Assembly: GCA_036971615.1 (NCBI GenBank)
Contig: JAYKKR010000005.1
Span: forward strand, 1,364,001-1,428,000
Direction of reading: 5' to 3'
From: Amyloporia xantha
Taxonomy: Eukaryota > Basidiomycota > Agaricomycetes > Polyporales > Adustoporiaceae
Length of the DNA: 64,000 bases
Shown piece after piece: positions 11,629-21,971 of the stretch. The notes beneath the pieces are model-generated. The model did not search any database, was not told where the DNA came from, and was given only the letters and a program-made list of their open reading frames with translations. Each line of letters opens with the position of its first letter. Within the stretch, counting starts at the first letter, position 1. The translations under genes were made by a program, and so were the position numbers.

Positions 11629-13532
11629 ATGGGTGCCAACGCCTCCAAGCCCTCCGCAGCCCCGTCTCCCGCCCCTGCCTCCGTCTTTGACGAGAAGCGC
11701 TCGGCGGTAGACCACATCGCTGCCTCCCTCTCATCGCTGCACCTCCGCGCCGCAGCCTCCGAGGATGGTTCCCTGTCCATGGAGAACGTCCAGTCGTGGG
11801 AGGAGGAGGTCTCGTCCCAGTCGAAGCTCCAGCTCACCCGCACCGTCCTGCACCACACCAACATCCAGACGGCGTTCCTGAACCGGTCCGCCAAGATCGC
11901 GGATGCGCACGTCTTCAACACGCAGCTGGACTTCAAGACGAATCCCATCACGAACCAGAAGTCGTCTGGCCGATGCTGGCTGTTCGCGACGACGAATGTG
12001 CTCCGGTACAACATCATGAAGAAGCTCAACCTCGAGGACTTCCAGCTGTCGCAGGTAGGCGCCCAGATCAAATGCCCTCGAGAAATGTGATGGCATCTGA
12101 CCGCGCTGTCTAGTCGTACCTTTTCTTCTGGGACAAGCTCAACAAGTCCAACTACTACCTTGAGCTCTCTATCCAACATGCGGACCGTCCCATCGACGAC
12201 CGCATGGTCTTCCACACCTCCCAGGACCTTATCAGCGACGGAGGCCAGTGGGACATGGTCGTCAACATCCTAGAGGTATGTCCTCCTTCTCCCATCTCCA
12301 CACCCCATTGACCCCTCGCAGAACTACGGCGTTGTCCCGCAAGCCGTCTACCCCTGAGTCCCTTCATTCCTCCCTCTCCGGCCCCCTCAACACCGTCCTC
12401 AAGCGCAAGCTCCGCGAGCACGCGCTCATCCTCCGCACGCTCTCCTCGTCTCTCCGTGCAGACTCTGAGGCGCACTCCGAGGCGGAGATCATGTCGACAC
12501 TCCGCGCGAAGAAGGAGGAGCTGATGAAGGAGGTGTACACGATCATGACCGCGACGCTCGGCGTGCCGCCGATGACGGGCGAGAAGTTCGCATGGGATTA
12601 CTATGACAAGGACGGGAAGGCGGGCCGCTGGGAGGGCACGCCCATGGAGTTCTACAAGGCGTTTGCAAGCGACAAGTACTCGGTGCGTGTGCCTGGCTGC
12701 TTTGTTTGGCGGATGTGCGGCTGATCGTGTGACGTAGCCGTCGGACTCATTCTCCCTTATCCACGACCCGCGCAACGACTTTGGTAAGCTCTACTCGGTA
12801 GACAAGCTCGGGAACGTGTGGGGTGGCCGCTCCGTGCTCTGTGAGTTATCGGAGAATAAATACCGAAGTCCACAGCGTCCTGACCGCTATGAAAACTAGA
12901 CGTGAACACAGAGATCGACGACCTGAAGGACGCTGTTGTCAAGATGATCAAGGCTGGCCAGCCCGTCTTCTTTGGGTGTGACGTTGGTCAGAGCCTTGAC
13001 CGGGAGGGCGGCATCATGGACACGAAGCTTTTCGATTTCGAGGTTTGTCCTTGTTAAACACCGTCGATCTCCCGGCGACCAGAACTGACCACTACCTGCC
13101 GCAGAATGCATTCGACATCACCTTTGGCCTGTCGAAGGCGGACCGCCTCCGGACGAGTGAGTCCGCGATGACCCACGCGATGGTCATTTCGGGCGTGCAC
13201 CTCGACACTGCAGGCAAGCCCGTGCGCTACAAGGTCGAGAACTCGTGGGGTGACTCGTCAGGAGACAAGGGATACTATCTGATGACAGACGCATGGTTCG
13301 AGCAGTATGTGTTTCCGTATATTCAGATATGGCGAATGTTGATCACGCGGGCGTACAGATTCGTCTACCAGGTCGTCGTGCCGAAGGCTCTTGCGCCGAA
13401 AGAGCTCGTTAAGGTGTTTGAGGGCGGCGAAGCGACCCTTCTGCCCCTCTGGGACCCCATGGTATGCATGATATGACATTCCTCTTGATGGGTCACGTTC
13501 TGATTTTATCTCTGCAGGGTGCTTTGGCGTGA
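11629..13532 (+). CDS. BLH1: Bleomycin hydrolase (C1B cysteine aminopeptidase), with an apparent +1 frameshift
   Basis: Cytosolic papain-fold aminopeptidase that trims peptides and homocysteine thiolactone. Exons 11629-12054, 12114-12275, 12322-12682, 12738-12840, 12900-13042, 13105-13304, 13359-13461 and 13518-13532 join in frame except within the third. Catalytic cysteine in GRCWLFA, histidine in MTHAMVISGVH, asparagine in VENSWGD; the classic ending LWDPMGALA is split by an intron. The N-terminus MGANASKP fits an N-myristoylation signal. In exon 3 the frame reads NYGVVPQAVYP and then hits TGA at 12355-12357. One base must be skipped there to continue as ESLHSSLSGPLN, which is the conserved sequence. 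This is either an extra C in the run 12351-12354, a damaged allele, or recoding at CCC-TGA. Confidence 0.9.
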
Positions 13533-13788
13533 ACAATCTGCACAACGCTCGTGGTGCAGATTCGTTCGAGGTGGTAAAGAAGATCTGTACTACTACTTAC
13601 TATGTCGCGGAGACTTACGTCGTCGTATGTATGTGTCATGTGGTCAGGGTTTGACGCTTGTCAGTAATCGCGATGTCGGTGTGCTCGGAACGATTCTCGT
13701 AGACCGTGAGCGAGTTATGATATCGACATTGTGACTTCGGACAGTCCGTACAAAACTACTCAATCTTTTCTTATACCACTCCTCATCC

Positions 13789-15053
13789 TCAGTTGCTGAT
13801 GTCCTGCGTCAAAACGTAGCGGTACCGGACCTTGTTCTCCTTCACACCCTGCAGCGCTTTCTTGACGTCGCGCATCGGCATCTCCTCGATCCAGGGCTTG
13901 ACCCCCTTCGACCTCGCCAGCTCCAGCATCTCCATACATTCCTTCTTGCTCCCTACGGCGCTTCCTCCTATAAGGCAACCGTTCGGCGCCAAGCTGAAGG
14001 GATGAATCTCGGGCAGTGGGTTGTTCGAATCTGGGATCCCGACGGTGATGAATTTCCCGTGCACAAAGAGCATCGAGAGGTACGCGTCGAGCGATAGACC
14101 CGGACCGAACACGTCGCGGGTGGAGATGAGTAGGTCAAGGGTCCGAGTCAAAGGCTTGTGGTAATCCTGCCATGAAAAAAGCGTCTGAGATTCAACATTG
14201 CAGGCTACGAACCGTTACACGCCCTCACCTTCTCTTCGGTATTCACGATGTGGTCAGCACCCATTTTTTTGATATCTTCCATCTTGCTCTTGTCGTGGGT
14301 AAACGCATACACTTCAGCGCCCATGGCTTTGGCCCACAGGACTGCATAATGCCCGAGTCCACCGATCCCAATCACGCCGACCCTCTTTCCAGGACCCGCG
14401 CCGTGAGTCTTCAATGGGGAATAAACCGTCAAACCGGCGCACATCATAGACGCGGCGTCCTTAGATTCGATCTCGTCTGGAATTGGGAAAACGAACTGTT
14501 GGTGAGCACGGATCGCGGTCGAATATCCACCTTGAGTGGCGACGCCATCGGGATACTCGGAATTCTGTGGATCAGGACCAGCAGGCTTAATGCATACCTG
14601 GAAGACTGGCTATCAAGTTCAAAAGCACGCACGTAAGTCGAGATGCTCTTGGCGCAATAATTCTCATAGTTCGACTTGCATTCCCTGCAGCTGAGGCAGC
14701 TTCCGATGTGTGCGCCAACGCCGACGCGGTCTCCCTTCTTGATCTCAGTGACCCTGTCGCCGACGCGGGTTACTGCTCCTATAATCTCGTGGCCGACAAC
14801 AAGAGGAAGCCTGAGCTCGCCCCATCCCTGCGTGAGAGTATGCACATCGGAACCGCAGACCCCGCAGTGGGTGATGGCAATCTCGACATCGTCAGGCTCG
14901 AAGGTCTTGGGTTGGAAGGGGGTGACACTGAGTTCGTTCCACTTGGTACAGGCTGTGTCAGGGTGTGTACAGTCAGCCTTACACTTGAAGCTCTCTGTGG
15001 TCTGCAGACTGGCCTGTGAGTGCGTAGCCTTTGAATTCGACTTCAGCTGGCAT
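13789..15053 (-). CDS. Zinc- and NADP-dependent alcohol dehydrogenase, ADH6/cinnamyl alcohol dehydrogenase type (copy 1)
   Basis: Medium-chain dehydrogenase that reduces aliphatic or aromatic aldehydes with NADPH. Starts MPAEVEFKGYAL. Catalytic-zinc ligands lie in THCGVCGSD and GHEIIG; structural-zinc cysteines in CLSCRECKSNYENYC. The nucleotide-binding loop is GVIGIGGLGHYAVLWAKAMG. It ends RYRYVLTQDISN. Introns follow codons for STY and EEK, and the first intron (14953-15013) appears to start with GC rather than GT. A TATA-like stretch near 15107-15114 on this strand lies about 55 bp upstream. A second copy lies 1.7 kb away in the same orientation, so the pair arose by tandem duplication. 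The stop is at 13789-13791. Confidence 0.92.
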
Positions 15054-15667
15054 GAAGGGCGTTTGAGAGAAAGGGGGATGATCTCGCCCGGGAATGTTCA
15101 CTCGTCTTATATATACGTCTCTACTGTCTCGAGCGACGTCGACGCTCAGCCGACGATGACGTAGTACAGTGACGAAGGATGTCCGACTCTGAGAAGCCAT
15201 CAAACGAGACATACTATATCGGGCAACTTCCTTTCCTCTTCTGGCGAGGCTTGGCCCTTTTGTGGCGCTGTGCCACAGACACGATGCCCTGGTCGCCGTG
15301 AGCTACGGCCGTCACTACGCATAAGCTGTCAACGACTGCTGCTGGAGCTATAGCTATAGGCCTTCACGTGCACCTCAAGCCAGCTATCTTCTTTGTCTTG
15401 CAGCCTCCATTGCCAGTGAGACCGAGTTCTCACTGCAAATTCAATCCAAACAACGTTTGTGACGTCCAAGAAGGGATCATGCAGGAGGAATTGCGCCACA
15501 GTTCATCTGCTCAGCGTGCTGTGGTTCATCAAAGCGTGCTTCAAACATGTCTTGCACTGCGAATGGTCAAAGCGCAGGACAAAGCTCACACCGCTTGGAC
15601 AACAAAGGGGCCACTGGGCCACCGTGGCCCCTCCAACAATTAAACATCCGCAAACATGCGCCATACG
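15054..15667. other. Intergenic upstream of the foldback array
   Basis: Contains the ADH copy 1 promoter (minus) and, toward 15560-15667, the presumed promoter of the foldback array. A GC-rich short palindrome (GGGCCACCGTGGCCC) lies at about 15612-15628. Confidence 0.5.
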
Positions 15668-15675
15668 TATAAATA
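15668..15675 (+). promoter_or_regulatory. TATA box in front of the foldback array
   Basis: TATAAATA within CGTATAAATACCCC, about 120 bp before the first hairpin unit. No convincing protein-coding gene starts downstream, so it may drive a non-coding transcript. A near-identical box precedes the second hairpin-repeat locus at 38036. Confidence 0.55.
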
Positions 15676-15787
15676 CCCCATCTCACACCCACTTCTTAAC
15701 ATCAGTTCCTCCTTCGCCTCTTCAACCTCAGCAACGTCAAACTTGTTCACCGGTGAGCAAATTACACCCAATTTCGCCCTCACATAC

Positions 15788-16503
15788 ATGGACGTCCATT
15801 CATGCCTTCCCTTGACGATTGAATCAGGAAGTCAATCTTCCTAATTCCATCGTGAGGGGGAGTCATGGATGGACGTCTATTTTCACTTTTTCTTCTCGGG
15901 GCGTCCGTGTATGCCTTCCCTTGACGATTGAATCAGAAGTCAACCCCTCTGATTCCATCGTGACGGGGAGTCATTCACGGACGCCCCTTCTCTTTCGCCT
16001 CGCTGAGGCGTCAGTGCAAGTCTTTCCTTGACGATTGAATCAGGAAGTCAACCTTCCTAATTCCATCGTCAGGGAGAGCCCTCCACTGACGCCTCCTTTC
16101 CTTCACCTTTCACCTTCACTAGGATGTCCGGGCATTCCTTCCCTTGACGATTGAATCAGAAAGTCTGTCTTCCTGATTCACTCGTGAGGGGGAGTAGTGC
16201 GCGGACACTTCACCCCTTTCTGTTCCTTCTCTTTATTATGGTGTCTGTACACGCCTCTCCTTGACGATTGAATCAGGAAGTCAACCTCCCTGATTCCATC
16301 GTGAGGGGGAGTCGTGTACAGATGCTCTTTATTCTCCTTTGGCATTATCCACCGTGACATACGATTTGAACCTGATGAGCAGCTTGGCGGTGGACATTTC
16401 TCCTTCACATAGCGGCGTCCGTCTGGATCTTCCCTTGACGATTGAATCAGGAAGTCGATCTTCCTGAATCGCTCGTGACGGGGAGTTAGGCACGGATGCG
16501 CGT
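15788..16503 (+). repeat. Array of six foldback (hairpin) units, possible non-coding RNA locus
   Basis: Six units share an inner stem: CTTGACGATTGAATCAGGAA on the left and a complementary TTCCTGATTCCATCGTGAGG type arm on the right, with a loop of about 6 nt. Left arms start at 15811, 15920, 16027, 16143, 16260 and 16434, so spacing is about 107-117 bp (174 for the last). Outer arms of about 12-16 nt differ between units but remain complementary within a unit. Examples are GACGTCCAT with ATGGACGTC in unit 1, GGCGTCCGTG with CACGGACGCC in unit 2, GGCGTCAGTG with CACTGACGCC in unit 3 and CTGTACACG with CGTGTACAG in unit 5. Short open frames cross the array but change from unit to unit, so coding is unlikely. 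It lies between the two ADH copies. Confidence 0.8.
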
Positions 16504-16771
16504 CTGTTCTTTCATTACGCCGTATAGCAATTCATGGCCATATGAATGCTTTTCTTGCTTTGATTATTGTGTATGGAATCATGCGTGCTACGTATTTCAT
16601 TGCCTCGCCGCGTGTAAGTGCATAGATCTGCGCTTCATATTATTCCTTTCGGCACTGTCCTTATGATCAACATCCTGAGAGCGCCGGTCTACATACAATC
16701 ACATGCTTTACGATAAAACGGGCGTAATACATTCGGATTACAGTTCAGCTTGTGCTAAAGAGCTTCTTACC

Positions 16772-18018
16772 CTACTTGTCGATGTCCTGCACCAATACAT
16801 AACGATACCGCACCCGATTCTCCTTCAGCCCTTCCAATGCCTTTTTCGCATCCTTCATCGGGAGTGTCTCTATCCACGGCCTGACGTTCTTCGCCCTCGC
16901 AAGCTCAAGCATCTCCAAGCATTCCTTCTTGCTCCCAACGTGGCTACTACCGAGTAGCGCACCATTTCCTGCGAAGTCGAACGGATGTAGCTGCGGCAGC
17001 GGGTTGTCCGCGTTAGGAAGCCCAACAGAGATGAACTTGCCATGCACCCAGAGCATGGAGAGATAATCAGCGAGCGGAGTATCTTGGCTGAAGACGTCCC
17101 GTGTAGAGATGATAATGTCCAGTGTGTGCGCGAGGGGTTTGGCAAAGTCCTACGAAGAGGTGAAAACCATCAGAATTGGGCTGAGAAACGCTCACAAGAT
17201 GTTCATACCTTCTTAGTGACGTCTACAATGTGGTCTGCGCCCATCTCTTTGATGTCTTCGAATTTAGACTGGTCGTGCGTGAACGCGTATACTTCCGCGC
17301 CCATCGCTTTCGCCCATAAGACCGCATAGTGTCCCAAGCCGCCAATGCCGACGATGCCGACCTTTTTTCCTGGGCCTGCGCCATGCACCTTCAGTGGAGA
17401 GTAAACGGTCAAGCCTGCGCACAACATTGACGCTGCGTGGGCAGACTCGACCTCTTTCGGAATCGGGAAAACGAAACGCTCGTGCGCACGAATGGCAGTA
17501 GAGTAGCCGCCCTGAGTAACGACGCCGTCGTCGTACTCGCCGTTCTAGAAAAGAAGTCACAATTCGGGTTAGCGAGGTTATAAAAAATATCACAAGTGCC
17601 CTGCTCACGTAAGTTTCTATACTGCCAGGGCAATAATTCTCGTATTCTGTCTTGCAAGCCCTGCACTGAAGGCAGCTACCGATTTGCGCCCCGACGCCGA
17701 CCCTGTCTCCAGGCTTGAACTCGGTGACCTTGTCACCGACACGGGTAACCTTGCCGACGATCTCGTGGCCAGCCACCAGGGGCACCTTGGACTCGCCCCA
17801 GCCCTTGGGTGAGGGTGTGCAGGTCGGAGCCACATACGCCGCAGTGGGTGATAGCGATTTCAATATCTTCGGGCTTGAAAGTTTTAGGTTGGAAGGATAT
17901 GATCTTCAAATCGTTCCACTTCGACCGGTCTGAGGATATGTTTGAGTAGGAAAATGATAATATGGCGCATATACCCACCAGTGAGAGCATAGCCCTTGAA
18001 TTCGACTTGAGAAGGCAT
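16772..18018 (-). CDS. Zinc- and NADP-dependent alcohol dehydrogenase (copy 2), with an apparent single-base frameshift
   Basis: Paralogue of the 13789-15053 gene with the same exon layout: start MPSQVEFKGYALT, zinc motifs THCGVCGSD, GHEIVG and CLQCRACKTEYENYC, cofactor loop GIVGIGGLGHYAVLWAKAMG, end RYRYVLVQDIDK. All introns here are GT-AG. After SDLHTLTQ the frame breaks. Copy 1 reads CAG GGA TGG GGC; this copy has CAA GGG CTG GGG C, which needs one G removed (run at 17802-17804) to give GWGESKVPLV. Every other position is open and conserved, so either the base is an assembly insertion or the gene is very recently inactivated. TATA-like sequence near 18080 on this strand. Confidence 0.88.
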
Positions 18019-18876
18019 GGTTCGATGAGTGGGGGATGTGAGAAGAGAATGCTACGACTTAGCGACGAGGAGAGAGCCTCTTATACACCCTCATCTGTCG
18101 TGGTGATGAGGGGATGACGTATGCAAGATTGAGATGACGAGGAGGCGGCGGACGCTGAATGAAGGACAAGCATCATCTCGATGGTATTTTAGGATGCTGT
18201 TCAGAAGAAGGCAGGTCTTTTTCCTTTTAGGGTGACAGCTCGGCCGGCATCCAAAGTGGCGCTGTGGACCTCGGCAGCCTGTTACATACTGGTCAGATAT
18301 ATATCGCGAGTAGGTGCGCGTATGGATAAGTTGTGTGTTGAGATAATCGGCATCAGCTGCAGTCCGCTAACTAGAGCTAGTAGCTGATGTCCCTGGCGGT
18401 GGTGTTCGACCTGAAAGTAAGGCGGTCAACAAGGAGCAGTCGACCGTACCATCAGCAGAACACAGCGCACTGTGCCAATGAAACGCTTACGAAGTTTAAT
18501 TCCTGCCGTTTGGAGTGACAGATTCAAGTCCACTCCATAGACGGTACGGAACAGACGGCCAACCGAGGGACCTGGGCGCTGTGAATCAGTCAGTCATGGA
18601 GCCCCAGCATACCGCAGCGTATGGCTTTGCTAGCCTGTGTCAAGAGTGGCTACAGCACGGGCTATCTGAATACACGAAAAACGGATGCAGTCAAGGCGTC
18701 ACTCCGTGCTGAGCAATGTGCATTGGACCAGGAAGACGGCAGAAAAGCTCCACAGATTATTCCGCGGATTTTCCATAGCATCCATACACCCTATGTGTGC
18801 AAGGTGTGTTTTTAACTCGAAAATTGGCCGTTGAAGTCTGTGTACTGGTAACTGATCTGCAAGAGCCAAGTCATGT
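18019..18876. other. Intergenic
   Basis: Promoter side of ADH copy 2, then anonymous sequence up to the terminal repeat of the next mobile element. No supported gene. Confidence 0.5.
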
Positions 18877-19576
18877 CACAACGGGCATGGGCGCCTTTCG
18901 CCCCGACGTGGCAGGCTTGTAAAAAGGGAAAAATTGTCTTAAACCCGACCGTCTCTTAATTTGGATAGTCAGGTCAGCGATGGTTTAAATTACATCAACA
19001 TGAGTACCAGGATGCATCCGGCAGGAAGTCTGACTGAAACTCCGTTGCACAAGCCGGATCGGAGGTCTAAATTAATGGCGGTGCAGCAGACTGCAAGTGG
19101 TTTACCAGAGGCGCTCGAATGCAGTCTGATTGTTCTTTTAGTGACATCAGGCTGGGTTGTCGATGCGAAGGGTGAAGTTTGCCTGCAACACAGATACTGC
19201 TCTCATTTTAATCTCTTTCTTGCTGACCCATTCACGTGCAGCTGCACAATAGTTTATTATTTACCATTAGCCTGCATGGCAGCGTCGCAGCATAAAAAAA
19301 CTAAAAAAGCGATCAGTCCACACTAGAATACATCAGTCAAACTATTCAGAGCCTCCCGCATTCCTGTTAATTTAGACCTCCAAACTCCTGCTGCTTGACT
19401 GATGTCCCAGAGTATCAGTTGTCCTTTTTCTCAGCAAATGTCCCAGCACCGAGAGTGTAAATAATTAAACAACTACTAACCTGACTATCATAATTGGGTG
19501 GTGATCAGGGTTAAGACAATTTATCCCCTTTTACAATACTAACACATCAGGGTGGAAGGCACCAGTGCCCGTTGTG
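18877..19576. mobile_element. Non-autonomous terminal-inverted-repeat element, about 700 bp
   Basis: The left end CACAACGGGCATGG and the right end, read in reverse complement, CACAACGGGCACTGG begin an imperfect inverted repeat of roughly 200 bp. Shared internal blocks include AAATTGTCTTAA, GATAGTCAGGT and GGAGGTCTAAATTAA, in the same order from both ends. The central part is about 300 bp with no transposase. A possible 3-bp target duplication TGT flanks it. The superfamily is not certain. Confidence 0.75.
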
Positions 19577-19731
19577 TGTATGCAGTGGTAACCACCACCG
19601 AATGGTAGATTCGATCACGATGGTGATCGAGACACGCAGGCTCGGCAACATCACGTGTGCTCTTGTTCTTCACGTTTCGTTCCAAAGCCACACCTTCCAC
19701 TCAACTTGTAGCCAGTCTTAAAAGCCCGCAA

Positions 19732-21459
19732 ATGCCTCCTCGACGAATAGATCCCGAAATCGACGGGCATTCCGACTCGGACGTTGACATCTTTGACGAC
19801 TTTGACGAGGGGCTCCGCGGGAAAGGTAAGGGCAAGGGAAAGGCCATCGACCGGCGGAAGAAGGATAAGGGGAAAGGCAAGGCGAGCGAGGTGTGTTACA
19901 TTTGCCTCTATGATCCTGGGAGGTATCTCTTACGATAATGCTGAAATTGCGTAGCAACCGTACGCATGGGAAGCCTCATACACCAGGTCATGGGACACGG
20001 TGCAGGAAGATGAGGCGGGGAGTCTGCAAGGGGCAGTAGAGGATCTCATTGCTCGAGGGAGGCGCAGACGGTGATTTCACCTTCTTTATGTATAAACATG
20101 CGTCCTCATGACACCTGCACTCCTACGCCAGACTGCTCGCACCGGCCGCCGCCATTCGACGCACCATCATCCGCCACCTCGTTCTACTCCTCGACCTCTC
20201 CTCCGCAATGATGGACCGCGACATGCGCCCGACGCGCTTCGATCTCATGCTCCAGTATGCGCGCGAATTTATCACGGAGTGGTTCGACCAGAACCCGCTG
20301 GGTCAGATCGGCGTCGTAGGCATGCGAGGCGGGCTGGGCGAGCGGATAGGGGAGATGTCCGGTATGGTCTTTTTGCATGTGGCGTGCATTTAATACACCA
20401 TGCGTCCAGCGTGCTGACGATGTCAGGACATCAGGGAATCCACAAGAAGTATTAAAAGCGATCTCTGAGAGGCATAAATTAGAGCCCAACGGAGAACCCA
20501 GTCTACAAAATGCTGTCGAAATGGCACGAGCTAGTATGAGGTAGGGTCTTTAATAATTCCAAGTCCTTTTTTGCCTAACAGTCCCAGCCACCTGCCCATC
20601 CACTCCTCTCGCGAAATTCTCATCATCTTTGGCTCGCTGACGACATGCGACCCGGGAAATATACATGACACGCTCGACGACTGTATAAAGGACCGCATCC
20701 GCATCTCTGTCGTCGCCCTCGCCGCCGAAATGAAAATCTGCCGCGAACTCTGCGACAAAACTGGCGGTGGGTGGCCTTTCATTCCCTGCGTCTTTGAAGT
20801 GTTTTGCTCCTCACTCACGCTACACCAAGGTAGGCCAGTTCGGCGTGGCGCTCAATGAGGGACATTTCAAGGATCTGCTCTTCGAGGTCATCCCTCCGCC
20901 CGCCCAGCGTGCCGTCGCCCGCACGGCCGGGGGCCAGCCCGCGAACCCCGCCGCTGACCTGATGATGATGGGCTTCCCGACACGCCTCCCAGACACATCA
21001 CCGCCCAGTCTGTGTGTGTGCCACTCACAGTTGAAGAGCGAGGGCTTCCTGTGCCCGCGCTGCCTCGCGAAGGTGTGCGACGTCCCAACGGACTGCGACA
21101 TCTGCGGGCTCATGATCGTGAGCTCGCCGCATTTAGCGAGGAGCTACCATCATTTGTTCCCTGTGAAGGCGTACCAGGCTGTGTACGTGGTCTTTGTGCC
21201 TATGCGGAAGTGTCGCTGCTGATGGGTGATGGTGCTTCGCTCCAGAATGTCCCTTGTAGACACGCCGAACCCTGCACCGGGTTGTCATGGATGCGCAACG
21301 GTGTTCAAGGAATCGTCGTCTACCGCGGTGGGCAATGCTGGCGAGGGCATGAGTCCCCTTGGACGGTACCGCTGCCCGGAGTGCCAGAACGACTTCTGCG
21401 CCGACTGCGACGTGTTCGTACATGACGTCGTTCACTGTTGTCCAGGCTGTGGAAAGTGA
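19732..21459 (+). CDS. SSL1: TFIIH core subunit SSL1/p44 (GTF2H2)
   Basis: Subunit of transcription/repair factor TFIIH that activates the XPD/Rad3 helicase. Start [19 protein letters not shown], followed by an acidic and lysine-glycine tail. The von Willebrand A-like domain covers [69 protein letters not shown] and [14 protein letters not shown]. The C-terminal zinc-binding part has [21 protein letters not shown] and the final RING-like [20 protein letters not shown] ending HCCPGCGK. The acceptor for the NPQE exon is ATCAG before GGAATCC; an acceptor a few bases upstream would break the frame. Intron-rich; stop at 21457-21459. Confidence 0.93.
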
Positions 21460-21971
21460 CTGAGCCGGTCCTGTCTCGGTGTTAGGGTTTGGACGAATGC
21501 CGCACAGTATTTCGGGATTTCTGCGCTTTCCCGCCTAGTACACCCACCTCGATGTAGTAAGCTTTACCACAAGCGACCGTATTTTTGACATAGATTGCAA
21601 ATACCTGGACCGTTGAGGTAGTCTGCCAAGCCTGCGAAGCGAGAATAGTCTGAACTGGTAATTGAGATGACTTGCGCCCGCAATGCGGCTTTAGAAGGGT
21701 TAAATGGGCAAAAACATGGCGGAGACTACGTCCGTGATGCTTGAAACCAGTTACACCTGCTCGCCAATCCCCAAAGTCCACTTCGGTCCCGAGAAATTCT
21801 GCATACGCGCTGTATCTTAATCTGGTATATAGGGGTCCCTGGTATGACGAATAATTACGAGTAGCAAATGGCCAATCCGAGACGTCGCACAGTGCTGCAC
21901 GATATGTCCGCGAACAAAGGTTGCGCGCATAGCAATGAATCCGAGTCAATGTCGATAGCAGTCCTGCTGCA
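21460..21971. other. Intergenic between convergent genes
   Basis: 3' flank of SSL1 (+) and of the basidiomycete-type protein gene (-). An open frame continues on the minus strand past the last donor site, but it loses conservation and is read as intron and untranslated sequence. Confidence 0.5.

Noticed and set aside
11592..12215. Minus-strand open frame of 207 codons
   Set aside because: Antisense shadow of bleomycin hydrolase exon 1 and 2, with no family features.
15656..16031. Short open frames running through the foldback array
   Set aside because: The repeated peptide appears in different frames in successive units and stops intervene, so the conserved entity is the DNA/RNA fold rather than a protein.
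21482..21971. Minus-strand extension of the AGRTNPxE-tail protein past the donor site
   Set aside because: A splice to a short exon gives the conserved AGRTNPME ending; the readthrough frame has no conserved character.
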